Part shown: piece by piece, positions 8,291-17,450 of the stretch
How the letters are laid out: each line of letters starts with the position of its first letter
How positions within the stretch are numbered: position 1 is the first letter of the stretch
NCBI GenBank assembly: GCA_024516155.1
Contig: JAJJXM010000183.1
Span: 2,501-21,718, forward strand
Source: Pyronema omphalodes
Lineage: Eukaryota; Ascomycota; Pezizomycetes; Pezizales; Pyronemataceae
Reading direction: 5' to 3'
DNA: 19,218 nucleotides
Made by a program: the position numbers and the translations under genes
The notes under the pieces: generated by a model
Seen by the model: the letters and a program-made list of their open reading frames with translations, nothing else
What the model was told of the DNA's origin: nothing
Databases searched by the model: none

Positions 8291-8817
8291 CCACCGACAA
8301 GAAGGGGAGAGAGGCGAGGGGGAGCAGCGAGGAGGCTGAGGAAGAAGGAAGGAGAAGGGGAGAGAGGGGAGGAGAAGAGGGCAGGGCGGGCCCGGGTGTC
8401 TCAAAGGGCAAAGAGTCAGGAGACACCGGCGGAGGAGGGGAGAGAGGTGAGGAGAATGGGGGCACGGGTGGCCCGGCGGCTGTTTAACTTTGCTTTGGTT
8501 TTGTTTTTGCTTTGTGGAGGAAAAAGGCGGAAAAATGGCTAAACATGGGAAGGGAAGGGAGGAGGAAAGGGAGGAGCCCGGCGAGGCGGCCTCTGTGCAA
8601 GCAGGGCACTTGGAACATCAGACGCGCTTGGACAAGAAACCCCCGTAGTAACAGTGGGGACAGACCCCACAACCACAACGATCAAGAGGAGGAGACTGGT
8701 AGAGTGGAGACTGGGTTTTTGCTTTTACATTTCTTTCTTCTTCTCTTTTGTATTCACTGTCCCTTGTCATAACCTTCGGGTTGCAAACAAGTAATGAGAG
8801 AACAAACAAACAAACAA
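8291..8817 (+). other. LINE 3' UTR, copy D
   Basis: A G/A-rich region (8295-8475) is followed by the conserved block TGTGGAGGAAAAAGGCGG (8513-8530), also found in copies B and C. Then come a diverged segment, the hairpin AACC-TTCG-GGTT (8771-8782) and the tail of CAAA repeats (8800-8820). The internal A-tract that follows ORF2 in copies A, B and C is missing, so the join lies downstream of it. Confidence 0.78.
8771..8782 (+). other. LINE 3'-terminal hairpin with UUCG loop, copy D
   Basis: AACC-TTCG-GGTT, preceded by CAT as in copy B (2523-2534). UUCG is an exceptionally stable RNA tetraloop. The tail repeats begin about 18 nt later. Confidence 0.55.
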
Positions 8818-8833
8818 ACAAGCCCCCCCTCAC
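8818..8833. repeat. Right target-site duplication of LINE copy D (16 bp)
   Basis: This is the partner of 7191-7206. Its first bases merge with the (CAAA)n tail of copy D, so the exact left limit could be a few bases longer or shorter. Confidence 0.85.
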
Positions 8834-9560
8834 GGATGAGGAACTGAAAGACATGATCCCCGAAGAGTACCATGACTACCTCGATTTATTCAAGGAGGTC
8901 AACGCGAAGGAACTCCCCCCCCACACCGACCCTACGACCACAAGATCCCACTGAAAGAGGGATTCGTCCCCCCCTTTGGCCCGTTATACTCGCTGTCACG
9001 CAACGAGTTGCAGACGCTGAAAGCGTGGCTCGATGAGAATTTGGAGAAAGGATCTATACAACGCTCCCAATCATCAGCCGCCTCGCCGATATTATTCGTG
9101 AAAAAATCAGACGGATCCCTACGCCTATGCGTCGATTACCGAAGACTGAATGAAGGTACCGAGAAGAACCGGTACCCGCTGCCACTGATACAGGAAACGA
9201 TGATGAATCTTTCCAAAGCTCATACTTTACGACCCTGGATGTCCGCAGCGCTATAACCTTATCAGAATGGCAGAAGGAAGAATGGAAGACGGCCTTCCGG
9301 ACAAGGTACGGCCTATTCGAGTCGAAAGTGATGCCCTTTGGGCTCACCAACGCGCCTGCCATTTCCAGGCATTTATAAATGATGCCTGAGACCATACCTG
9401 GACGATATCCTGGTGTTTTCTGAAACAAAGCCCGATCACACCGTACACGTCCGAAAGATCTTGGAACGACTCTCAAACAAGAAAAACTGCACTTGAAGCC
9501 AGAGAAGTGTAAGTTGCTAAGGTACAGTACCTGGGCTACAACATTGGCCGCGACGGCGCG
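8834..9560 (+). pseudogene. pol: gypsy reverse transcriptase, frameshifted with a likely deletion at the active site
   Basis: After the LINE insert the frame resumes with [21 protein letters not shown], the conserved linker before RT. RT blocks: [25 protein letters not shown] (Asp of VDYR at 9134-9136), TLD with the first catalytic Asp at 9238-9240, [26 protein letters not shown], and YLDDILVFSE with YLDD at 9395-9406. Single-base losses shift the frame near 8938, 9245, 9340 and 9385. Between INDALRPYLD and DILVFS the usual 'RFVVVYLD'-like strand is missing. The gene is dead. Product: RNA/DNA-dependent DNA polymerase of the Gag-Pol polyprotein. Confidence 0.88.
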
Positions 9561-9563
9561 CGC

Positions 9564-10200
9564 ATGATGGATTCCAAAGTAGCCACAGTGAGAGATTGGA
9601 AGGAACCAACCAATTTGAAACAGGTCCAAGAGTTCCTAGGCTTCGCGAATTTCTACCGAAGATTTATCAAAGACTACTCAAAAGTGGTCTCCCCGCTGAC
9701 GGCTCTGACCAAAAAGAAAGATGGTAAAGCAATCCCCTTTACCTGGGGTAAAGATCAGCAAAGCGCCTTCGACCGACTGAAGGACGCATTTACATCAGCA
9801 CCGATTCTCAAGCACTTCGACTACGAGAAACCGATTGTAGTAGAAACAGACGCATCCGACTATGTGTCTGCTGGAGTTTTATCACAATACGACGACGATA
9901 ACGTGTACACCCCGTCGCGTTTTATTCCAAAAAGCATTCCCCGGCAGAATGCAACTATGAAATCTATGACAAAGAACTACTGGCAATAGTTCGTTGTTTC
10001 GAGGAATGGCGTCCCACTTGGAGGGCTCCGCCTTCCCTATAAAAGTATTGACAGACCACAAGAATCTCGAATACTTTATGACGACAAAGCTGCTAAACAG
10101 ACGACAAGCACGCTGGCCGAATTCCTGTCTCGGTTCAACTTTGTCATCACCTATCGACCGGGAACGTTGGGAGGAAAACCGGACGCCCTGACAAGACGAG
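9564..10200 (+). pseudogene. pol: gypsy RT connection and RNase H, frameshifted
   Basis: KVATVRDWKEPTNLKQVQEFLGFANFYRRFI is the classic connection block after the RT palm. The RNase H domain follows: ETDASDY (Asp 9849-9851), the block around [10 protein letters not shown] (Glu 9974-9976, reached by a frameshift near 9915), [12 protein letters not shown] (Asp 10054-10056), and GKPDALTRR (Asp 10182-10184). All four metal-binding acidic residues are present, but in different frames. The enzyme would degrade the RNA of RNA:DNA hybrids. Confidence 0.88.
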
Positions 10201-10269
10201 CCGCCGACCTCCCGGGAAGGGAGACGAACGCATACTAGCGAACAGCAAGCTGTTCTAAAGCCACAAAAC

Positions 10270-11560
10270 TTCCAATTGTGCATGACCCCGCCCATGAAAC
10301 TTGCACCCTCCGAAGTGGACCTCCTGTTTAAGGAGGGCTACAAGACAGATTCATTCCCAAACCGAGTGTTGGGAATGCTGGAAGACGGTACACAAATCTG
10401 TAAGGACATATCACTCGCCGATTGCTCCGTGTTGGAAAACAGATTGTACTACCGAGACTGCCTCTATGTCCCCGCGCTGGACAAACTACGATGAAACTAC
10501 TACAAGACACCACCACACCCCCCACCATGGGACACCCGGGCCGTGCAAAACTTTCGAACTCCTCGCCAGGAATTATTACTGGCCCTCGATGAGAAAAATG
10601 TGGACCAATTCGTCCGAAATTGCCACACTTGTAAAAGAACAAAAGCTACCCGCCACGCACCCTATGGAACCTTGAAACCCCTACCGGTCCCGCACCACCC
10701 TGGCAGAATATATCTGTGGACTTTGTTACTGGACTACCGACATCAGAAGGCTTCGACGCAATATGTGCGATCGTTTGCCGACTCACGAAACAGCGGCACT
10801 TGTGCCCTGTCTCCACGATAGACGCAGAAGGCTTCGCGCAACTCTTCCTGGAAAACGTATTCAAACTACACGGCTGCCAGACACAGTAGTGTCCGACCGC
10901 GGCCCAATTTGTGGCCCACTTCTGGAAACACCTGGCAAATTGCATGGGTATCGAGATTGCCACGAGCACGGCCTTCCACCCCCAGACGATGGCCAAACAG
11001 AAAGAATCAATGCGGTTACGGAGCAATATCTCCGCGCGTACGTCTGTTATTTACAAGACGACTGGAGAAATTTTTACCACTGGCAGAATTTGCTGCAAAT
11101 AACCAAGTATCGGATACAACGTCGCTGTCCCGTTCTACGCCGTATACGGCCGACACCCCAAATGCTCTTTCGAATTGGAAATCAGGACAGACAATCCTGA
11201 AGAAGTGAAAGCGAACGAGGTAGCGGAAAGGATGTCGCACATCCATGACGTCTTACGTTCTGAAATGAAATACGCCCAAGCCCGCCACATAGAAGCCGCC
11301 GACAATTCCCGACTCCCCGCGCCGGTCTTCAAACCAGGACACCTGGTATGGCTGGACGCCCGCAACCTCAGAACCCGCCGCCCCTCAAAGAAACTAGAAA
11401 ACAAACACCTAGGCCCCTTCACCGTGTTCGACCCATTGGATCCCACGCCTATGAATGGACATACCGGAGACAATGAAACATCACAGGACCTTCCCCGTGT
11501 CCCTACTAAACCCAGCCCCTTCGGACCCCCTCCCTGGCCAGATTATCCCACCGCCCCCCG
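10270..11560 (+). pseudogene. pol: gypsy integrase (zinc finger, DDE core, GPY/F module), frameshifted
   Basis: The HHCC finger is represented by MGHPG (His 10533-10535) and CHTC (10621-10632); the first His is obscured by an indel near 10515. The DDE core: Asp in SVDFVTGLP (10719-10721), Asp in VVSDRGP (10895-10897), and Glu in GQTERIN (11000-11002). The Asp-to-Glu start distance is 105 nt. Two bases appear lost in the PQF block and one in TDGQ, which would give 108 nt, the classic D-35-E spacing. Next come SDTTSLSP, a long open frame from 11175 and a GPY/F module (KHLGPFTVFDP). At least four frameshifts are present. Integrase would join the cDNA to host DNA. Confidence 0.87.
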
Positions 11561-11770
11561 GTAGTAGTAGACGGCGAAGAAGAATGGTTCGTGGACGAAA
11601 TTCTGGATAGCCGTTGGTCAAGAGGAAACCTGCAGTACCTCGTCAAGTGGACCGGCCATGACTCTCCAACCTGGGAACCGGAAACGAACCTATCCGAAAC
11701 TGAGGCCGCTGAGAAATTCCACCAGTTATACCCACACAAACCTTCTCCTCTCGTAGGAACTCGAGCCTAA
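11561..11770 (+). pseudogene. Chromodomain at the C-terminus of gypsy pol
   Basis: VVVDGEEEWFVDEILDSR, then LQYLVKWTGHDSPTWEPETNL, then a C-terminal helix (EAAEKFHQLY) and stop TAA at 11768-11770. This is the chromodomain fold that defines chromoviruses and is known to tether integrase to histone-marked chromatin. Of the three cage aromatics, two positions look filled (WF near the start and W of VKW), but the third, usually Tyr or Phe after 'KG', is His. The domain itself is intact in frame 2 and frameshifted relative to integrase. Its stop overlaps the polypurine tract. Confidence 0.9.
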
Positions 11771-11780
11771 CGGGGGGTAC
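11769..11780 (+). promoter_or_regulatory. Polypurine tract next to the 3' LTR
   Basis: AACGGGGGGTAC lies immediately upstream of the 3' LTR and overlaps the end of the pol stop codon (11768-11770). This is the expected place for the plus-strand primer of an LTR retrotransposon. Confidence 0.65.
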
Positions 11781-12303
11781 TGTCACGGCACACGGCTGAC
11801 GAGCCGTTGTGTTGTTGCATCATCATGGTTGTCGTTGTTGTTGTCGACATCGTGCCGTTGTCTTGCCGTGTTGTGTTGTGTTGTGTTGTTTTGTGTGTGT
11901 GCCGTGCCATTGGTTGATAGACTGATGATGATGGATGACGTACCATGAGCTGGAGAGCTGTGGCGTCGCAGGTGAATTGATGGAGAACGGAAGCTGTCAT
12001 GTAGCGATGTTGGATGACGGCCCAGCAAGAGTGCTGGCCGCCCCTTTGTACATAAGGAGGCTTGCCTCCCCGTTGTTGAGTTCTCCATCGAACGTCTTGT
12101 GACTTTCCCTTGTCCTTAATAAAGACTTCTCCTTTCAGTCCCACGTCATTCTTGTCCTTGTCCCTGTCCCTGTTCCGTGTGCCGTCCGTCTGCCGTGCAC
12201 TTCGGTCCTTGTCCTTCTGTTCCCCATCCTGGAACCCGCCTAGTCCCCCCTTGCCGGTAGTGTTCAGTGTGTTCTTCGAACGTCCGTTCCTAGTTCCCTG
12301 ACA
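11781..12303 (+). repeat. 3' LTR of the gypsy element
   Basis: This 523-bp direct repeat of 4345-4871 has the same termini. The TATA-like box (12049-12055), inverted repeat (12056-12069) and AATAAA (12118-12123) are all conserved. Differences from the 5' LTR include both transitions and transversions. Confidence 0.95.
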
Positions 12304-12308
12304 GATAT
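12304..12308. repeat. Right target-site duplication of the gypsy element (GATAT)
   Basis: This is the partner of 4340-4344. The LINE copy B sequence resumes here (GATATCGTCATC), matching copy A. Confidence 0.9.
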
Positions 12309-13890
12309 CGTCATCAGGTAGCACCAAATTTGTTCACTGATCATAGCATGCTGACGAGACGGGACGGGGCGTTACCGGGGGACTGCCATGGGTGATCGTA
12401 TTCGTAGAGGTTGCAAATGGATGTGTGGAGGTGTAGGGGCACGGGGAAGGAGGAGGGGCAGCGTTTCACAATGGGGTGGTGAGGGGGGAGGGAGAGAAGG
12501 CGCAGGACGTATTTCCGGGTGCGGTGTTGCAAGCGGACTGAGACGGGGGGTATGGCAGCTTCATGGTGGAGGGCGATTATCGGTGTTGAGTGGAAGGTGT
12601 TTAGGTGTCGTCGGAGGGCTGAGTTTTGTTGGGTTTGAACGAGGTTGGCGAGACTTTTTTGGCCCATCCACCAGATATAAGAGCCGAAGTCGGACCTAGA
12701 AATGACGCACGCGATGTAAAGGGTACAAGTTGCTGAGGGGGACAAACCTGTCTCGTGACGCACTAGGCTTCGGAGGGCGTTGAGGGATCTCGCAGCGGCC
12801 GTTAGTCTAATTTTTACAAGATTTACAAAGGAAAGTTTTCTGTCGAAATAAATTCCGATCCACCTAACTACGTCTGTTTTTCCTCCTCTTGTTCCCGGGT
12901 TCACCACCCTGCCGTTTGGGAGACGGACGTTGACTCCTTCTGTCCGGTTGTCGGTGCGCGAACGGTGGAAGTGTAGTAAGTCCGACTTAGAGTCATCGAA
13001 GGCTAGGGCGTTTTGCTGCGCCCAGCGAAAGCCGGTTCGAGCGGCGGATTCTAGTTCCCTGGCGTCGTCTTCTCTGGAGCGGCCGTGTGCAACAAGTGCT
13101 ACGTCGTCCATGTAGCTGGCTGTCCGAAGTGTTGGGTGGGCAGTCTGTAGGGCGTCGAAGAGGGGTCGAAGATAGATAAGGAAAAGGATTGGGGACGCCG
13201 GAGCCTTGAGGGATGCCGGTTCTGATTGGCTGTTCTGCCGTCGAACGAGAGGGCGGTAGAACGGTCGTTCAAGAAGGAGGAGCACCACGATGTAACTGCT
13301 TGGGGGCAGCCTAGTGTGCGCATCGTCGCGAGCATTCTGTCCGCGGAGACATTGTCGAACGCGCCTCGTACGTCTAAAAATAAGCAGAAGTAACTAGGCG
13401 ACGTCTAGCGTTCGCTTCGACTTCGTGCGTTAGTGCGATCGCAGCATCGATAGCCGAGCCTTTAGGGCGCCCGCCTATCTGATCTGCATGCAGGATGTCG
13501 TGTGACTCCGCCATAAGGCTGAGTCTCGTCGCCATCAGTTTTTCCAAAACCTTTCCCATGCAATTAAGCAATGCGATCGGTCGGTGCGCCTTCACCGCGC
13601 TGTAATCGAGCTTGTTTGGCTTTGGGATGATCACCGTGGTGGCTTCTCGCCAGCACTTCGCGTGGTATCCTTTCTTGCCGAGCGCCGAGTACAGTGCGTT
13701 GAACGCGTGGGGGATCGCGTTGTATGCTTTTCTAAGGCATGCAAACGTGATGGTGTCAGGGCCAGGGGCTTTTTTCGGGGAAGAGGTAAAAATAGCAGTA
13801 CGAATTTCATCGGGGGTGAATGTGTGCCAAGGGATTTCGGGGGAAGAGCGGGTGTTATGGGTGTGGGGGGTAGTTGGGGGGGGGGGGTCA
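12304..13890 (-). pseudogene. LINE ORF2 remnant, copy B 5' part (RT domain)
   Basis: This holds most of the reverse transcriptase. Minus-strand motifs in order: SSPKKAPGPD (near 13780-13740), IPKPNKLDYSAVKAHRPIAL (near 13625), HADQIGG, LTHEVEAN, LDVRGAFDNVS, SFLNDR, then SYMDDVALVAHG with the YMDD box at 13103-13114. The thumb and post-RT region follow (SRSDFGSYIWWMGQKS). These match LINE RTs. The open frame is broken near 13375, near 13300-13240 and elsewhere by small indels, so the pieces lie in different frames. The catalytic Asp pair is intact, unlike in copy A. The coding sequence continues across the gypsy element at 4344. Confidence 0.87.
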
Positions 13891-13891
13891 A

Positions 13892-13910
13892 CGCACAGTT
13901 TCTCTGTGCG
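13892..13910. repeat. Inverted repeat at the junction of LINE copies B and C
   Basis: CGCACAG-TTTCT-CTGTGCG: a perfect 7-bp stem with a 5-nt loop. It lies between the G12 run at the truncated 5' end of copy B and the first base of copy C's 3' UTR, and is not found at the matching linker position in copy C. Confidence 0.6.
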
Positions 13911-13914
13911 GGGG

Positions 13915-14572
13915 GTGATGCCAGGTCCCCACTGGGTAAGCCCCAGAGCCGTCTATGTGGGTGGGAGTGCAGTCTCCCAAGGCTCGCCGTGCAGTTTTTC
14001 ATCTAGCGTCGTCAGATCCAAGGAGCCCTGTGCGCTCGGAGGCCACCTCGCCGGGTCGATCCCCCATTTCCTCCACCCTTCCCCTCCCATTTTTAACCAT
14101 TTTTCCGCCTTTATTTCCTCCACAAGGCAAAAAAACAGAACAAAGAAAGAGTAACTCCTCCGGGCCACCGCCCTCTCGCCTCCCCTCTCTCCCCTCTCTC
14201 CGTCCACGTCCTCAACTCCTCTGCTCTCCCCCTGTCATCGCTCTCCGCTGCTCCCTCCCGTCCGCGCCTCTTCTCCTTCTCTACCTCCGCGCATCATCAC
14301 CTCTCACTCGTCACCGTCTCCGATCTCGTTTCCCGTGCACCTGTCATCTTCGCCTCCCCGCCCATCTCACGTTCCCCTTGACCTCCCCCAAAGAAACAAA
14401 AGAAAACAGGAAAAGTAACTCCTCCTCGTCCCCCCATTGCTCCTCCTGCCCCCTTTGCCTCGCTGCTCATCCCCTGCGTCTCCTCCCTCACGCTGCCCTT
14501 CCTCCCTTCGTCATTCCCAGTATTGTATTTCTATTTTATTTATATTTCTTTTTTTTTGTTTTTTCTTTTTCG
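13915..14572 (-). other. LINE copy C 3' UTR (3'-truncated)
   Basis: The interrupted A-tract directly after the stop (T-rich on the plus strand, 14549-14571) is followed by the G/A-rich region and the conserved block TGTGGAGGAAATAAAGGCGG (about 14110-14130). It ends with CTCTGGGGCTTACCCAGT...GGCATCAC shared with copy B. It breaks off at 13915. Confidence 0.75.
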
Positions 14573-17450
14573 TTAGTTGTCGTGGGTTTCCGCGTGCTCG
14601 TCCGTTAGGCCCAGCAGCGTCCACCAGCCAGTCGTCAGTGTACGAGGGGTGTCCTCGTCTGCGGGGTGAGTACTCAACTTCGCGTGTGCCCATTCGGCGG
14701 TCGCCACCTTGGTGTCCGAGATCATGGTGGACAGAGCTTTCGTGCCGGCGGTCGTATTCAAGATCGTGGAGAGAGTCAGTTGGCGTAGTCGGGGGATGTG
14801 TAGTGTATGGCGTAGTTCAGTCCGCTGTGTGTTAAAGTTCGGGCAGGAGAGGATTAGGTGTTTGGGGGTTTGTGGGGGATGTAGTGGGCAATGACAGGAG
14901 CGGGAGGGGTATTTGGCGGTGGGGGGGTGTGCTAGTCAGTCCACAAAATAGCCATGGCCTGTGCGGAGTCCCAGTATGGCCGTCGATATCTTTCGCGGGA
15001 CGGTAGTGTATGCGTTGTCGAGTCTTTTGCGGTGGGGGGCGTCGTACGTCTTGGGCTTTGGTCATGAAGAGTACCAGTTTACCCAGTCGGTGACATATTG
15101 TTCTCGTCCCTGGCGTCTAACCCAGGAGAGGGAAATCGGGGGAGGCGCGGTGGGATTAAGGGAGGTAGCTGTTTTTGCCAGGAGATCGGCTGTGTCGTTC
15201 CCGGGGATGTCTGTGTGGCCAGGGACCCAATGTAGAGTTACGGACGATCCGGATCGGCGAAGAGCGGACACCGTCGTGAGGATCGAGAGGGCCAGTTCTT
15301 GGCCGGGACCGTAGGAGGAGAGGGAGGCGCGGAGGATGGCTGCTTGTTGATCTGTGAAAATGTGTATTTTGCGGCGGGTGTGCCTGTTGAGGGTGATAGT
15401 TTTTTGGCAGGTCGTAAGGCAGTCGTGTATCGCTCTAAGCTCAGCGTCAAATACTTCGGTTGTATCGCCCATTGGGATGAGTTCTTCCACTCGGCGAGGT
15501 AGACCGTCGGTGATGCAATATCCCGCTCCGGTTCTTCCATTTAGTTGTGTACCGTCAGTGTATGCGATAATGTTGCGGGGGTCTGCGCGGAGGGTCTGGA
15601 GAAGTGTTGTGTGTGCTGTAGCCGCCTCTGGCTTCGGGAGGGAGGTGATGTTGATTTTGAGGCGGGGGCACCCCCATGGGGCAGGATTGGGTTGCGATGT
15701 GTTTTCGATGATGTAGTCAGGTAGCACCCACTTGCTGACGGAGCGGAGCATAGTGACGAGACGGGAGGGGGCCGTGCCTGGTGACTGCCATTGATAGTCA
15801 TACTCGTATGGGCTGCAGATGGAGGAGTGGAAGTGATCGGGAATGGGGAAGGAGGAGGGGCAGCGTCTGACGACAGGGTGATTGGGGGGGAAAGGGAGGA
15901 GGCGGAGGACGTATTTGCGAGTGCGGTGGTGTAGGCGGACTGAAACCGGGGGGATAGCTGCTTCGTTGTGTAGGGCTAAGATTGGCATCGAGGCGAAAGC
16001 GTTCAGAATTCGGCGGAGGGCAGAGTTTCGTTGCATTTGTAGTGAATTGGCGAGGCTTTTTTGCCCTGTCCACCAGGTCTCGGAACCAAAGTCGGACCTA
16101 GACAGCACACACGCTATGTAAAGTGTTCTCGTCGCAGACGGGGACAAACCTGTTCCGTGACGGACAAGGCTTCGGAGGGCGTTGAGGGACCTAACGGCGG
16201 CCGTCAGTCTCGTTTTTACATGATATGAGAAGGAGAGTTTTCTGTGAAAATATCCCGATCCACCGAACCACGTCCGTCCGTCCTCCTTTCGTCCCTGGGT
16301 CAATGATGGTTCCGTTTGGCAAGCGTACGTTTATGGCGTCGGTGAGTGTTTCTGTGCGGGAGCGGTGAAAGTGTAGCAGCTCCGATTTCGAATCGTCGAA
16401 TGCTACAGCATTTGTTCGGGCCCATTCGAAGGCGGTGCGAGCCGCGACTTCCAGTTCGCGGGCATTTTCTTCTCTGGTACGCCCGTGTGCAACGAGAGCT
16501 ACGTCGTCCATGTAGCTCGGGGTCCATAACGTGGGGTGAGTCGTTTGTAATTTCTCAAATAGAGGGCGCAGGTAGATGAGGAAAGAATGGGGGACGCCGG
16601 GGAACCTTGGGGGATGCCCGTCCTAATAGGTCGCTGTGTGTCTGTTCGTCCGTCGAATGATAGGGCTGTTGTCCTGTCGTTTAGGAAAGTTGCACACCAG
16701 GAGACAACTGCGGTTGGGCAGCCCAGTGTACGCATGGTCGTGATGAGGCGCGCGGAAGAGACATTGTCGAAGGCTCCTCGCACATCTAAAAATAGCGCGG
16801 AGGTCACCATGCGGCGCCCCGCATTCGCTTCGACCTCGTGCGTTAGGGCCATTGCAGCGTCGATAGCCGAGCGTTTGAGGCGCCCGCCTATCTGGTCTGC
16901 ATGCAGTATTGTGTGACTCCGCCATAAGGCTGAGCCGGGTTGCCATAAGTTTTTCCAAGAGTTTTCCCATGCAGTTCAGCAACGCGATGGGTCGATAGGC
17001 CTTAACTGCGCTGTAGCTTGGGTGGTATCATTTGTCACCTAGCCTTGCATACAGCGCATCGAACACCTTGGGGATTGCATCGTAGGCTCTCCTCAGGCAT
17101 GCGAACGTTATCATGTCGGGACCGGGGGCTTTCTTGGGGGAGGAGGAGTAAGTAGCGTGGCGTATTTCTTCGGGGGTGATTGTGTGCCAGGGGATGGGGT
17201 GTGTAGGGGGGATTTGAGTCGGAGGGGCAGTGGGGGGGGGGTGGGAAAAGAGCCTGAAAGGCGTTTACTTGGCCTTCGAAATCAACGTGTACCTTGTCTA
17301 TCCCACCTACCTGGGTTTTTATTGGGGGGGTCAGTTGGGCGCGCCGGGGGTTTGTGTATCTGAAGGCGGCCCAGACATCGGGGCCTTCTGCGGCGGCCAG
17401 GTATTCCTTCCACAATGAGTCCTTTGCGTGTCGTACTCTGCGGTAATGGG
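14573..17450 (-). pseudogene. LINE ORF2, copy C: RT, RNase H, zinc knuckle
   Basis: RT blocks: SVKA-type RPIALLN region, LTHEVEAN, LDVRGAFDNVSSARL, SFDGRTDTQRPIRTGIPQGSPASPIL, and YMDDVALVAHG with YMDD at 16503-16514. RNase H has all four acidic residues: Asp 15554-15556 (YTDGTQ), Glu 15440-15442 (FDAEL), Asp 15350-15352 (IFTDQQ), and Asp 15194-15196 (GNDTADLL). The zinc knuckle CxCx9Hx4C is at 14843-14896 and the final TAA at 14573-14575. Damage: a deletion of about 65 bp near 17023 removes the IPKPNK block present in copy B; frameshifts lie near 16908, 16580 and 16245; and an in-frame TGA is at 15062-15064, after which the frame is open to the end. It is the best-preserved RT/RNase H in the window, yet inactive. 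Confidence 0.88.

Larger units (their letters stand above)
7207..8817 (+). mobile_element. LINE copy D: half-LINE (ORF1 plus 3' UTR, no ORF2) inserted in the gypsy pol
   Basis: It starts at TCTTGGCAGGATCACCAG, identical to an internal ORF1 sequence of copy C (about 18593-18610, minus strand), so it is 5'-truncated. It carries the rest of ORF1 to about 8290 and then passes straight into the LINE 3' UTR. It ends with the terminal hairpin (8771-8782) and a (CAAA)n tail. A 16-bp duplication flanks it, so it moved as one unit by target-primed reverse transcription. It shares the orientation of the gypsy element. Confidence 0.92.
4345..12303 (+). mobile_element. Ty3/gypsy chromovirus, nearly full length, decayed and interrupted by LINE copy D
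   Basis: Two LTRs (4345-4871, 11781-12303) flank a gag and a pol in the gypsy order protease, RT, RNase H, integrase, with a chromodomain at the C-terminus, as in chromoviruses. The element is about 7.96 kb, or about 6.3 kb without the 1.6-kb LINE insert (7207-8817 and one copy of its duplication). The LTRs begin TGTCA and end TGACA. A 5-bp target duplication flanks it. The coding part is spread over all three plus frames by many single-base indels, and the protease catalytic Asp is lost, so it is a dead copy. The primer site looks self-priming, as in Tf1/sushi relatives. Confidence 0.95.
2481..13914 (-). mobile_element. LINE copy B, split by the gypsy insertion (parts 2481-4344 and 12304-13914)
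   Basis: The two parts join perfectly at the GATAT duplication: upstream of 4344 and downstream of 12304 they match copy A's uninterrupted sequence around 1501. On the minus strand, copy B starts near 13890 in the proline-rich EN-RT linker (beside a G12 run on the plus strand at 13876-13887). It runs through RT, RNase H and zinc knuckle, and ends in a complete 3' UTR with a terminal hairpin and A-rich tail at 2481-2534. ORF1 and the endonuclease are missing, so it is 5'-truncated. The exact 5' limit is uncertain by about 25 bp because of the hairpin at 13892-13910. Confidence 0.88.

Noticed and set aside
8012..8404. Overlapping open frames on both strands around the ORF1 end of copy D
   Set aside because: They are shadows of the low-complexity Pro/Thr/Lys-rich ORF1 and the polypurine UTR; only the frame matching copy C is supported.
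8798..8820. CAAA repeats as a possible host microsatellite or CRISPR-like array
   Set aside because: They are the tail of LINE copy D, immediately before its target duplication.
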